Shown here piece after piece: positions 47,301-58,372 of a stretch of 64,000 bases of DNA (its first letter is position 1; the number at the start of each line of letters is the position of its first letter). The stretch comes from Lentinula raphanica (Eukaryota; Basidiomycota; Agaricomycetes; Agaricales; Omphalotaceae). Location of the stretch: the NCBI GenBank assembly GCA_027919835.1, contig JANVFP010000023.1, positions 434,001-498,000 on the forward strand, written 5' to 3'. Below the pieces are notes generated by a model. That model was not told the DNA's origin, did no database searches, and worked only from the letters and a program-made list of their open reading frames with translations. The translations under genes and the position numbers were made by a program.

Positions 47301-49365
47301 ATCATGATGCGACCATTGAAACTTTTCTGACCAACCGCAATAACGACGTATTTGCCGACACCCTCGATGACTTTGCTACCAGACATCACGAAACAGTCGA
47401 TATGGGCCAGTTCAGAGTGATGGGCTAGAAACAAGATAGGATCAACATCTCAACAGAAAGAGAATTAGTATTACTTTCTTACCGTCCTTGTCGTCTGCAT
47501 GCTTTTCTCGTAAGGCTGACCAATCATCCCATGAAACTTTTCGAATCGCGTCGCTTTCACCAGTAGCAGCGCTCTCATCACACCGACAATTGTGCCCGCT
47601 AATGAAGATGCCGTCACAAGGAACGATTTCACCAGGTTCCAAGAGCGCAATTTCGCCTACCACTACGTCCTTTGGTGGGGGTTGATAGTCAGTTTCTTTC
47701 ATGCAGTCAAAAAAAGACGATAGTGCGTTATTTACCTTAATGTCAATAACTTTTTCGACGCCGCCACGAATAACTTTGACTCCTCGCTCTTCCTTCTTGT
47801 CATTCAAAGCCTTGAACTGCCGCTCTTTCTGCCAATCATTCAACGAACCAACGATAACCTAGTGTATTCAGAAGGTGAGCAGGTGACCTCAAAATAGATG
47901 ACGAAGATGTGGTACGGACCACGATCAATATTGCAACAACAATTGCCACGCCTTCTACCCAGTCGACCTTAGGGCCTGCATCTGGGGACCGTGGAGTGCC
48001 TAGACCACGGGGAAAGTGTTAAGTCAAAAAAAAATACTTTGAGACGTAACAAAAATGCAGACACCCACCAAAATCTTGGAAAAACCCTAAAGCAAGACTG
48101 ACCACTGCGGCAATACTAAGCAATATTAAAACCTTGTCCTTCATCGCAGCACCCATCAATGCAAGTAATGACTTGCTCTTTCTCACTGGAAGCGTGTTGT
48201 CACCGTAGATCTCCCTTCTTTTTTCTAAATTCGCCTGGAAGGCACCGGTAGCGTCAAAAGTCCTCGGGTCAAACGCCCCGTCGGAAATCGGATCCTTCGA
48301 CGGAGATGGGAGGGTGACGATCGAAGGAGTCGACCCAGCCTTGACGAATTCTCCCTGGCCCTCTTCGGCATCGGGCTGGGTTAGTACGATGGCTGGGGTC
48401 TGTGGCGGATGTCTGTGAGATGCTCCCTCCCCCGCTCCAAGTTCATCGCCTCCGATACCCTGTTTGGCAACCCTAGCTGGTTCATTCTCGTGTGTCTCTA
48501 GATGCTTAGTTCGCGGAGCACCGGTGACAAGACCTCGCGCCGGATCAGTGCCCAAGCCATAAAGAATGCCGTGAATACCCCCAAGAACTTCCAAAGCGTC
48601 ATAACTTTTTGGATCAAGTAATCGGGCAAGGGCCAATGGAGAGAAAGCAAACGGAGCCGGATCTACGTCTTCTTCCTCGATCAACTCAACTTGAGTCCTC
48701 GTACCATCTTCTTGGTCCTTTCCTGCTTCATCACCCCCATCATCATCCGTAGACGCGCGTCCTTTACCTTTGCGAAGGGCAGATGACTCCCGCGAGTGAC
48801 TCCGGCTGGGAATGCGCGTCACCTCAGTCGTATTTGTTTTAATCTGACTGAGCTCGTTGGTACCGCGAGGCGAGTGACTCTCTGGGTCCGTGCCCGTCTC
48901 GGTGTTGGAGGAGGCAAAACTATTGTCAGTTGCTGTGCTGCCTTTCCGCCTGTGTGCGTTCCCTGCGGCCCGTCCCATGCTGTCTGGCGACAGCAAAGCA
49001 TAAGATTCCCCGCCACTTTTCGCGTTTGGGTAATTGTCCCTGAGTGCAAGTGTTGACCTTGGTTCGAAGTGAACTGAAGACCTGAAAGAGAGCGTAGGGG
49101 AAGGTGGAATTGATATGGAGGAGCCGTCGTGTATAGAGGCACTATCCGCAGTGCTGCTGGCTGATGAGGGGACGTCCAGACGACCCGCAGTGGTTGGAGA
49201 GAGCAGACCGGTGTCTAATATTGGCAAGGGCGAGCCAGCTGGAGAAGACAGGTTGAATGAAGGAGTAGGAGACGAAGAGGTACCGTGTATGTTGTTGTTG
49301 TCATCGTCAGGGCCATCGAGGTCAGGTTCGTGTATGTGGATCTGAAGGGAATTGGGAGAAGACAT
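44357..49365 (-). CDS. PMC1: Calcium-transporting P-type ATPase, PMC1 type
   Basis: P2B Ca2+ pump, vacuolar or plasma-membrane, removing cytosolic Ca2+. The ATG at 49365 (MSSPNSLQIHIHEPDL) is preferred; an in-frame ATG at 49500 would add 45 residues. A disordered N-terminus of about 270 residues precedes LEKRREIYGDNTLPVRKSKS. Motifs: EIALLEPGEIVPCDGIFISG, DESAATGESDAIRK (actuator TGES), VAVPEGL (M4 ion site), VCTDKTGTLTQNDMTVVAG (phosphorylated Asp), MIPFSSERKSMGVVI, KMCTGDNVLTARSIA and GVTGDGTNDGPALKTAHVGF. M5-M6 follow with QLLWINIIMDTFAALALATD, then HFLGLQVLGIDSS and the last membrane spans. The C-terminal tail is Ser/Arg-rich (RGGRLRSSSFVVKSRSARLS) and ends GGDQNML at 44357. About eight introns. 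No obvious calmodulin site was identified. Confidence 0.95.
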
Positions 49366-52300
49366 GAAAGATTGTGGAGATTGATGGCGAAGGGATGTTG
49401 AAGGAGTAAAGGAAACCTGGGAATCGCCACCAAACAATGCGGCCTTCAAGTAGTCGTTTCCACAACTGCCACCTAAGAAAAATGACAGTAAACAAACCAA
49501 GAAAACGAATTGTCCGTTTTTGGATGAAAGCTGTTAAACGAACTGGTTTAAACCAGCTCAGATTACGTCATAATCTTAGCCTGTGCCGACAGAAAATTCC
49601 TTCCGGAATTTATCACAGCTACTTCAAAGGTGTCGGTCGGTCTCTCGTTTTGAATGTAGCATCCGAAGCATTCAAGGGCTCAGGTATACCTCAATGATAA
49701 GCAAGGCATGTACCTCAATCTCGAACGTTTAGCTCATTGCTCAGTAGTGGCAATTGTCGCGCTACACCCGAGGTTTCTGCGTTATCAGATACGGCTCATT
49801 CCTTCAAAAGCAATTAATTGCTTGGGTCTAGCAGAAGAAGCCGGCCACCAGCATTCCTGCACATTCACAGCCACCAAAAAAATGGCAGCAGCCACCCCGA
49901 CTACTTTCACAGGTCGGAAAGCTCGCCTCAACTCGGTTGCGGCGTGTTGCCGGTCGCGGACTAATTTTGAGCATGCAATGCGCGACTAGGCTGCAAGCCT
50001 TGGTCATCCTAGGCCATTCCATTTGGACAGCCTCCCAACCCAGCGACGCACTATGCACATGCTAAACGCATCATTCGAAACGTTCGAGTCCATGCCTACT
50101 CCGACATCCAGCATGCGTGTATCATTGTCAACTCCGACATGGTGTCAATAGCTGTCTTAGTCTATTTTTCCTCCGGGCCCACTTCAAGATGTTTCCTAGT
50201 AGCAGTGGATGTGAATCAGTGAGTATAGCCTCTGACTGTGATTTCTGTCTCGGTACCATGATTTCAAGGCTGAATGACTAACGCATGATTTTCTTTGTGG
50301 CCTATCTAGGTAGTAAACAAGCTCGCGTCACACCGCTGAAATTCCGACCATCTCTATTGTCCCTCAATGCGATACGTTGATCCACATGCTCCGATGTAAT
50401 GGGAATCGTAACTCGTCCACCTTATTGGTGAGTCATGAACGATTGCTGCGTAAGTATAAGTCAATTCGTGATATAGTGGTTTTTGTCGTAGTTTACACGA
50501 ATTCCGTTGGTCGGGAGAGGTCAGGAGGCGCGAAGCTTGGCGATTATTTGTGAGAATTTGAACACCTTTTCGCCAAGGGCCAAGGCGGATGTTTACTGGG
50601 TTAATTGCCCATCGAGATTAGTCTGAGACTCAAGCTTCAAGCTCAAAAGATGTTCTCCGGGCTCTAGGTGCGGTATCCTGGTCAAGTCCATGGTGTATGT
50701 TGCTGATTAAAGGTCGCGTGCTTCGTAGCTCGAAGAAAATTTCTCTTCAACCATTTTGAGCTTGATAAACTCGACTGAAATTCTTAATCCAGCCTTCGTG
50801 ACTCAAACTCCATAAGTCACACACCCGGGAGCGGTCATTGAAAAACATTCATTTGCCTCTTGACGTTGCCTAATATACATAGCCTACCCTCTTCAACGCC
50901 ACCTACAGACAGTCCGGAGCATCCCTCAAGGCTCAAACCCTCTTCCGGCCCCTAAACCCCCTGGCGCGCTTGGTATAACTCGCTTTGACACTAGGATTTC
51001 AGGCGAGACGCCCAGGAATCTGTTGCAGCAAACTGGTTTTGGCGCCTCTCCTCAGGATCGATCACTGTTTGAGTTACGTTACTTACGTTACTCTACAGCA
51101 TTTCGTCCAAATTGGGACATTGAGCGCCCTCTCAGCGCGCTTTCGTGATTGGTTAGAGTTCAATCTCGCGTTCCTGGGGTCCCGCCCAAAGGTAAAAAGC
51201 CAATGATTTTTTCGAGGCCTTGGTGGAAACTGTAGTAAAAGTGAGACAAAATGCTGTGGTATTTGGGCAGGACTGAACTGACTGCGAACTTCGCCAGAAC
51301 ATCAAGATCCGAGTGTTCAAGGCTCGAAAGGCACAGCAACATGGGGGTGCAAAATGTTGTTACTGCGTCATTTATTGAAAATCGCATTGGCAGTACCCAG
51401 GGGACGGCTTCTCGTGCGGGGGTTCACTTTCACCAGGTCAATCAATCTCTGCCACAGAAACTTACAAGGAGTTGAATCAACATGAATCAGCAATGATCGT
51501 GCTTCCTTCAGCTGTTTAAAGAAGTACAATACACCAGTGTGCCGGACACGGAGAGAAGACCAAGTTAAGGGTTTCTACAGGGTTTAGTTGTGCTGCTATT
51601 TCGATAACGCACACCCTTTCTATCCTAAACCTGACTCAACCATGCCCTCTCATGCCCTACCATGCCGCAAATGCGTGTGAGAGTCGCGTAGCTAACGTGT
51701 TATTTGTTACGTCTTTTTAAGCAATTGAAGCCTCGTTGCTGCGGAGAGCAAACAGTGCTGAGTGCAGGATGTGTCGTGGTAGTCAGATACGGGTGTTGAT
51801 GATCGTCAAGCACCAGTGGTACGACTCTATCGAGTCACTTACTACTGGCATGGCATCTCGTGGCATCCAGTTGAAGATTGTTGTTGCAGTTTCTTAGACA
51901 TGATCCTGCGATAACGTAGGAGATGAAATCTATCCCTCTATTGTTTTCGGAGTCTGCCATACGTGACTCCTTATAATATGTATCGTACTGGTAGCGAGGA
52001 GATCAGAAGGCAGGCATTGGAGTCTGATAGAAATTGAATTTGCGCTATAACTATCGATGAATCGATTGACTTCTACTACAGCTTTCAGGCTATAAGTAGT
52101 AGGTGAGTTGGAGAGGAGATAGGGAAGTTCACAAATCTTCGAATGAGAATCAACGTGAAGCTGAGCCGCAGGATTCGTCGAGTCTCTGGGGTCACAGGGC
52201 CCTGTCCTACACTTAGAGTGCGATACTCAGACCCTCAATCTGGTCGTAATTCTGTAAATTCGAGCCGCCTCGAATTCGACTTCAACAAGGGGGCTAGTCC

Positions 52301-53223
52301 TCAGGACATTTAGATGGACGGTTTTCAGTGTCACTTACTACTTGCTGGCCCGTCCTCGAATTCCCCGACCGCCATGAACATATCGATTGCTGAGTGCTCA
52401 ATTCTGATGCTTCACTCGAAGAGTCACACCGGGGCCTCTTGAAATATTCAGTACACACTGACAAATTTGAACCATGACTCAACTAGATCTTCAGTGCGCA
52501 TGGTGATTTACATACTAATCATCGACCAACTACAGATTGACGCTACCTCTCGAATTTTTCGAGCCAAATGTCCGAAGAATTCGTGCTTCAACTATCGCCA
52601 ACTGGCGTGGATGCAAAAGAAAATTTCAAAGGAAAAAAACTCAATTAATGGTGCGAACCGAACCGAAGTCGAGACAGCTCTGATTAAAGTAGTAGTATCC
52701 CATGGTTATACTTACTAGTCTAGTAGCGGTATAATAGCCACCTCATATGGGGTGCTGCCAGAAGTACTACTTTTTGATAATATTCTGTTCCCGATGCTAT
52801 CTAACACCTTCGTCACTGCTGCTGCCGCTATTCTTGAAAGAGGGACCTCGCAAAAACACAAATAAGTACTGTGTAGCCTGACAGTCACAGCGTTCGGGAG
52901 CAACGGTACGGGACTCGAGTGTAGTCGATTTTACATACATTTACTACTTCCAAAAAGCCAAAAGCCGGCACATTCGTCCGACCGAGCAGGTGAATGCAAC
53001 TTGGTGCCATGAACTCCTCCGCGCCCTTTCCGAATCACATCACTCACTTCGGAGGAGTCTCAGTCTTTGGAAGGTTGAGCTTTTACAAAGGATTCCTACC
53101 TTTCTTCTTACTTCCCAAAACCACGGGATCCTGTCGAATTTCTCCTTCTTACAGAATACTTACTTCTCAAATTGGGCTTGAAGTACTTAGCAGGTAACTT
53201 GGAAGTACCAAATTGAAAATCGT
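49366..53223. other. Gene-poor stretch, 3.9 kb
   Basis: No spliced or unspliced coding pattern on either strand that I can support; open frames are short and compositionally random. No transposase, reverse transcriptase or LTR-like ends were recognised. Given the pseudogene just downstream, decayed older sequence is likely. It includes the long upstream region of the calcium ATPase. Confidence 0.5.
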
Positions 53224-53945
53224 TGGCGCTCAATAAGCGCGCGCAGTTTGCTCACGCCGTATTACGTAAAGATCTCTTTCTTCGCTTGAAAAGTTTAAGT
53301 TCGAAGTTCCACTTGCCACTTGGGCTTCACCTAAATTCTCTATTCTGATTCACCTTCCTCACACTCTGCTTGGTCTTTGTCTGTGCCTGAACGGAGGTGG
53401 TAGAAGATTTGCTGGCTCTACAGCTCTTTCCCTCACGAAAATTGGATGGATTTTTCTGTCAAGACTCAATAGTACTAGTGACAACTAGCAAGCAACGTCC
53501 GCGACGGCGCATCCGTTTGTTACTCTGGCCCAGCGGGTACTCTACAACTCTCTTTCTGAACACAGCTACTGAGGCTTTCACAATCAATCAACTAGAACTC
53601 AACTATGTAACTGCATCAAGTTTGCGTTTCTGAACACATCCGGACGATCTTGACGAACAGCTCCATAATATTAGCAGCGACTGCCGACTGCCACCGCAAC
53701 TACTGCCACGACGACTTAGCAGCAAGCTGTAGACGGCGCATTGAGAGCCATTAATATCGCTCACACAGAAGGGCTAACGCCATATACAGCACTCGTCGAT
53801 GGAATCACGGCTATCGACGCGATGCTTATCACCTCATCCATCACTGCCTGTTGAGCACTCCCGCTACAGTGATGGTCATTATCTTCGACTATAGCTAATG
53901 GCTCGGGACCCACGGCAATGAATACTGCTTCCTGTGTCTCTTTAC
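53224..53945 (+). pseudogene. Relic of a GPI-anchored protein gene (copy of 11397-12037)
   Basis: Aligns by eye, co-linearly and over its whole length, with the intact gene on the opposite strand at 11.4-12.2 kb. Matching blocks in order: promoter palindrome GCGCTCAATAAGCGC; TCACGCCGT and AGATCTCT; the signal-peptide region TTCACCTTCCTCACA with GTAGAAGAT; the intron region CAACTATGTAA; CTGCCACCGCAACTAC with GCCACGAC and AGCAGCAAG; AACGCCATA with TCGTCGATGG; and TCGACTATAGC with AATGGCTC. The start codon region is lost. CAG in the Gln run has become TAG, and several indels shift the frame. It is clearly nonfunctional as a protein gene. The orientation is opposite and the distance about 41 kb, so it is a dispersed duplicate. 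Confidence 0.85.
53226..53240. repeat. Perfect palindrome GCGCTCAATAAGCGC
   Basis: The promoter copy belonging to the pseudogene; it keeps both arms intact although the coding part has decayed. See also 12146-12160 and 17892-17906. Confidence 0.45.
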
Positions 53946-54415
53946 GTCTCTTTACGCGTACTCGATCTTTCCAAAGACGGCGATGGGGCTCAGTTGGATA
54001 GACGTGGTTCATAGTACATACTAAACACAGCAGAGATGATGATAGAGGATGGAACTGAGGTATGGGGTCATTATCGTGATGTTGCTGTAAGGAACAATCA
54101 TCTGATCGTGTATACAGACAGTGACTCTCTTTCAATGAACATTAGAGGTTCCCCAACGTTCAGATATACTTACATCTGTGGGGTACACATTGGGTTTTCC
54201 TGGCACAGGTTTTTCCGCCCGATCAAGGATTATACGCCTCCGAGGGTTGATCGTGTTTATACTTTCGGTTCTGGAATTGAACAGGCCTAGGGTAATGTAC
54301 AATATTACTTCGTGTTTCCTTTGTAAGGTAAGTACATCTATGGACAAATGAGAAGTAGATTACACAGAGACGTACACTCTACCTGAGTCCAGAGAGTGGT
54401 ATGAAGCATCACTAA
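53946..54415. other. Intergenic, downstream of TPS1
   Basis: A 470-bp region between the pseudogene and the 3' end of TPS1. A 125-codon minus-strand frame at 53761-54135 runs antisense through the pseudogene and is a shadow. Confidence 0.45.
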
Positions 54416-56293
54416 TCATACCTTGATTGAAGGAGGCTCTGGTACGGAATGACCGAACCCTCCCGCCTCCCCCTTCGCTTTCAACACCGCTTGACCCTCC
54501 TTCTCCTTCCCTACGTCCCCAGGTTTAATACGCGTCATCTCCTTGATGAAGCTCGTTCCCCAGAACGCAGCACTGTACTTGTTCACGTACTTGAACAACT
54601 TCCTGTGATTTTCCGCGCGCGTGGGAGCGTCGATAATCACAGCTTCGTGGATTGCATCCGCAACCTGCTGCGAGTCCCATGGGTTGACGACAATGGACCC
54701 GTTGAGACTTTGCGCGGCGCCGGCGAATTCAGATAGGATCATGACACCCTGTCGAGCTTGTTGGCAGGCGATGTATTCATAAGAGACCTGGAGTGAACCC
54801 CAAGGTGAGCGAGATGGATGGATGAGGTGGTGTTTGACTCACCAGGTTCATACCGTCGCGAGTGCTCGTCACCAGACATACGTCAGAGACGGCGTACAAC
54901 GCGCAAAGCTCGTCAAAAGGCAAGCTTTTGTGCATGAAATGAATCGGCATGAAGTCAACGGTGCCAAAGCGTCCATTGATTCGGCCAACCAATTCGTTCA
55001 CGATAGATCTCAGATTTTGGTATTCTTCGACGTCCTGTCGCGAGGGAACAGCGAGTTGAACGAGGACAACCTTGAGAGAAGAGAGCATAAGATCTAAGTT
55101 GCTGTTGAAACAAAGGAACACGACTAACCTTGCCTATCCATTCTGGATGTTGAGAAAGGAAGAGTTCCAGGGCATGAAGCTTTTGCGGAACGCCTTTGAT
55201 GTAATCTAACCGGTCCACACCGACAATAACTTTCATCCCGTGGAACCGCTGTTCAAGAGCGGCAACGCGAGCTTTGACAGACTCCTTCTTGAGGTTCTTT
55301 GAAAGATATGAGGATGACACAAGAATGACGCAGAGGATCACTATCGTACCTCGACGAACGAACCGGGTTCAATCCCTATCGGGAAAGTGCCAACGTGAGC
55401 CATGCGTCCCTCGAACTCGACACCGTTGGGCATAGTGGGGAGTCCGAGTATACGTGTACACGATGACAGAAAGTGACGGGCATAGTCGTACGTGTGGAAA
55501 CCTATGAGATCGCAATACAATATACCCAGAAGTATTTCGCGTCGGACAGGCAGAATCCTAAAAATACGCATAAGACGAAATGTCCATTTGAACCAGCTCA
55601 TATCGACTCATACCTGTAGATTTCGCTGCTAGGAAATGGAGTGTGGAGGAAGAATCCTATTTTGATTCCTGGGACCTTTTCCTTAGTAACTGTAGGATCT
55701 TCGCCTTCGATGCCCTCTGTAATTTTGTTGAGTTCGTTCACCGTGTATTCTCCGCCAGCGTTGTTTCCATCTATTAGACCCCGGAGAAGCATCGGAAGGA
55801 GCATGAGATGATAATCCTGTACCCAGACCATAGCTCCCGGCGTGAGTTGTTGCCGAACAGCCTCCGCAAACTGCATATTCGCTTGACGATATGCAAGCCA
55901 GTTCTCTTCGTCAAAGTTCATCTCTCCAGGATGATAATGGAAGAGCGGCCAGAGGATAGAGTTGGAGAAACCGTTATAGTGACGATCGGCAAGGTCATCG
56001 TCCAGATAGACAGCCTGACAAGAATACTCTTCCATCAACCGCTTATCCACAATTGGCCTGTCCTTGGGAGGGATATAGAACCCAGGCCAGCCGATCCATG
56101 TAAAACTAAGCGACTTTTTGAAACCAGAAAGCGCGGAGACGAGACCACCAGAGGACATCTTGAAGTGGTATTCACCGTTAGCATCCTTGCTAATGGTGAT
56201 AGGGAGTCGGTTGGACACGACGATGAGGTGGCTGTTGTCTCCAAACTCCATGTCGAGAGGGGGATTATCGTTAGGTGAAAAGAAGGAGGACAT
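54416..56293 (-). CDS. TPS1: Trehalose-6-phosphate synthase
   Basis: GT20 enzyme making trehalose-6-phosphate from UDP-glucose and glucose-6-phosphate; cytosolic, important for stress tolerance and glycolytic control. ATG at 56293 (MSSFFSPNDNPPLDMEFGDN). Motifs: LIVVSNRLPITISKD, SSGGLVSALSGFKKSLSFTW, IGWPGFYIP, YNGFSNSILWPLFHYHPGEM, MVWVQDYHLMLLPMLLRG, KIGFFLHTPFPSSEIYR, LLGILYCDLIGFHTYDYARH, MKVIVGVDRLDYIKGVPQKL, TSTRDGMNLVSYEYIACQQA, LSEFAGAAQSLNGSIVVNPW. It ends VPEPPSIKV at 54416. Four short introns. No phosphatase domain, so this is the synthase subunit alone, about 550 residues. A Gly/Lys-rich C-terminal extension follows the catalytic core. Confidence 0.96.
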
Positions 56294-56783
56294 TTGCTGG
56301 AGGGGTTTATGTAGTAAATTTCGTGGTAGATTATCGGATTTGGACGGATTAGCAGTTTTCCTGCGCTAAATTCCCAATGGAATCAAGGAATCACGGATTG
56401 TCGAAGTTCGACGAACGTGCTGCGATGTTGGCGAATTCGGTTCGGCCAATTCGTCAATGAATAGGATCAGCTCGATATATAGTCCTAATTACAACCTGTA
56501 TAGCTCAATGAGCTTGCAGAATGCTCGCAGAGATATCTGAAGAAATGTTGGAAATTGTGGAGGATAATAGCAGAGAGGACAGCATGAGACATAATTGCGG
56601 TCATCGAAGTAGAGAAAACCGGTCAATGCCGAGAATCTTCCGCTCTAGCCGAATTCTTACGAGGTTGCCTTAACAGTCTTTTTGCTTTCATCGATGAAGA
56701 ACTCTGTCATTTTGTGAGTACTACTATAGCGGTCTAGACAGTGACTATCGATACGATATACCCAGAAGCACATGCTCTCAATC
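56294..56783. other. Intergenic, TPS1 promoter region
   Basis: A 490-bp region between the ATG of TPS1 and the 3' end of the P0 gene (both minus strand). No distinct element was recognised. Confidence 0.45.
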
Positions 56784-57886
56784 TTAATCGAACAGACCGA
56801 AGCCCTGGAAATCAAGATGAGTTGTCACCAAGTCGTGAAAGGAACGCGCTTCTTACCATATCGTCGTCAGATTCCTCAGCATCCTCAGCCTTGGTCTCTT
56901 CGACAGCAGCTTCGGCTGCAGGAGCAGAGGAAGTATCAGCCACAGGAGCAGCCACAGCGAATGCCTCAGGGTTCTCGAGGTATTCTTTGACCTAGTATTT
57001 CGTGTTGTTAGCAAACGCGCATTTGGAGGAATCTCGAATCACTTGCCTTGGCTGAACCTTCGAAAGTGTAATCGGTAGCAAGTGAGATGGCAATGAGGTT
57101 CTTGTACGAGTTGACGAGCGTGTGCATGACCGAGACGATAGTTGGGTAGTTGACGGCCAATGAAATGGCAGCAATCGTCTTGATTCCAGTCATGAACCGA
57201 CCAATGAGCTCAGACTCATCAACATCAAGAACATCCGGAGAGAAGCTGTTGCCAGAGTCGAAAATCTGGACAACGGTCATACCGTATGTGAACGGAGAGA
57301 TGTTCAACATGTTCAGAAGAGTCGCTTCGGAAGATCCGACACGGGTACCAGCAGTGACGACCTTGACGTCGGAAACGATTTCAATGGTACCACGAGCGAT
57401 CTTGGTGGGGATACCGAGAGCCTGGAAGAAGGAGGTCTTTCCGGGTTCCATACCAGTGTTTCCTGCTGGGACTGTAACGTCCTTGGGAGCAAAAGCACCG
57501 GCACGAGCGGGAGCAGCGACTTTGTTGGCGATGATGAGTTCACGAATCTCCTTGAGGTCTCCACTGGTGAACACGAAGCCGATGTTGCCTTTGACGTGGG
57601 GAAGGAGTTTCTCGTACTGGGGATATTCGGACAGGATGGAGCGGAGGGCACGTCGGACCATAGTGTTCTTTCCCATCAAGACTACACCCTTGCCACGGAG
57701 AGCGACTCGGATTTGATGCATCTGGTTCGACCCGACATTGTCCACGTTGACGATGAAGATGGAGGCTGGAGAAAAGTCATTTCAAAAAGATACTTACTTT
57801 GATAAGAAAATTCACGTACGGTATTTCTGCAATAACTCCTTGAGTTTCTGGAAGTAGATTTCTTTATCAGCTTTAGAAGCACCCAT
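56784..57886 (-). CDS. RPP0: 60S acidic ribosomal protein P0
   Basis: Base of the ribosomal stalk; it binds 28S rRNA and holds the P1/P2 dimers that activate translation GTPases. ATG at 57886 ([20 protein letters not shown]). After an intron: [80 protein letters not shown] and [20 protein letters not shown]. Next come [20 protein letters not shown] and [16 protein letters not shown]. The last intron (about 56805-56856) splits the universal stalk tail: EESDDDM | GFGLFD, stop at 56784. Three introns. Fully conserved. Confidence 0.96.
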
Positions 57887-58372
57887 TGTTACTTTTGGTT
57901 GATGATTTCTGTCATGCACATGAAGAACGAATGTCGGACGCAGGATTCAATCAACCTACTAAGTGTTTTGTTATGATTGCCTCCCAAGTGACCTCTTAAT
58001 GTGCCACTGGATATTTCAAGGACTTGAAGTAGACTGAAAGGTCATGTTAGGATTTTGGATCGTCCACATTTCAAGAAAGTCACTGCACCCAGTTGCGAAA
58101 GATTGAGAACTGGTGATCAAAAAGCGAAAATATTCAGCGCGATGTTGTGTGAGAAGATACTGCCATATTAAGCTAACCTGTACAGCTGCTGACTAATAGC
58201 CATCGTTGCCGATCCTGCCTCGTCGGGTGTTGCCGAAGGCCTGCCCAGTGCCGACATGTTGGCCGTTACATAAATTGAATTCCCAAGTTCACAACAGCCA
58301 CGACGACCCCAACTTCCAAGCTATAGTCGTGCAGGAGGCGTAACTTTTTTGGCTAGCCTCATCTGCAATGGA
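57887..58372. promoter_or_regulatory. Divergent promoter region, RPP0 / PPR-like gene
   Basis: A 486-bp gap between divergent ATGs. No obvious element. Both products serve translation (cytosolic and probably mitochondrial). Confidence 0.4.

Noticed and set aside
53761..54135. 124-codon minus-strand ORF near TPS1
   Set aside because: It runs antisense through the GPI-gene relic, and its composition follows from that sequence.
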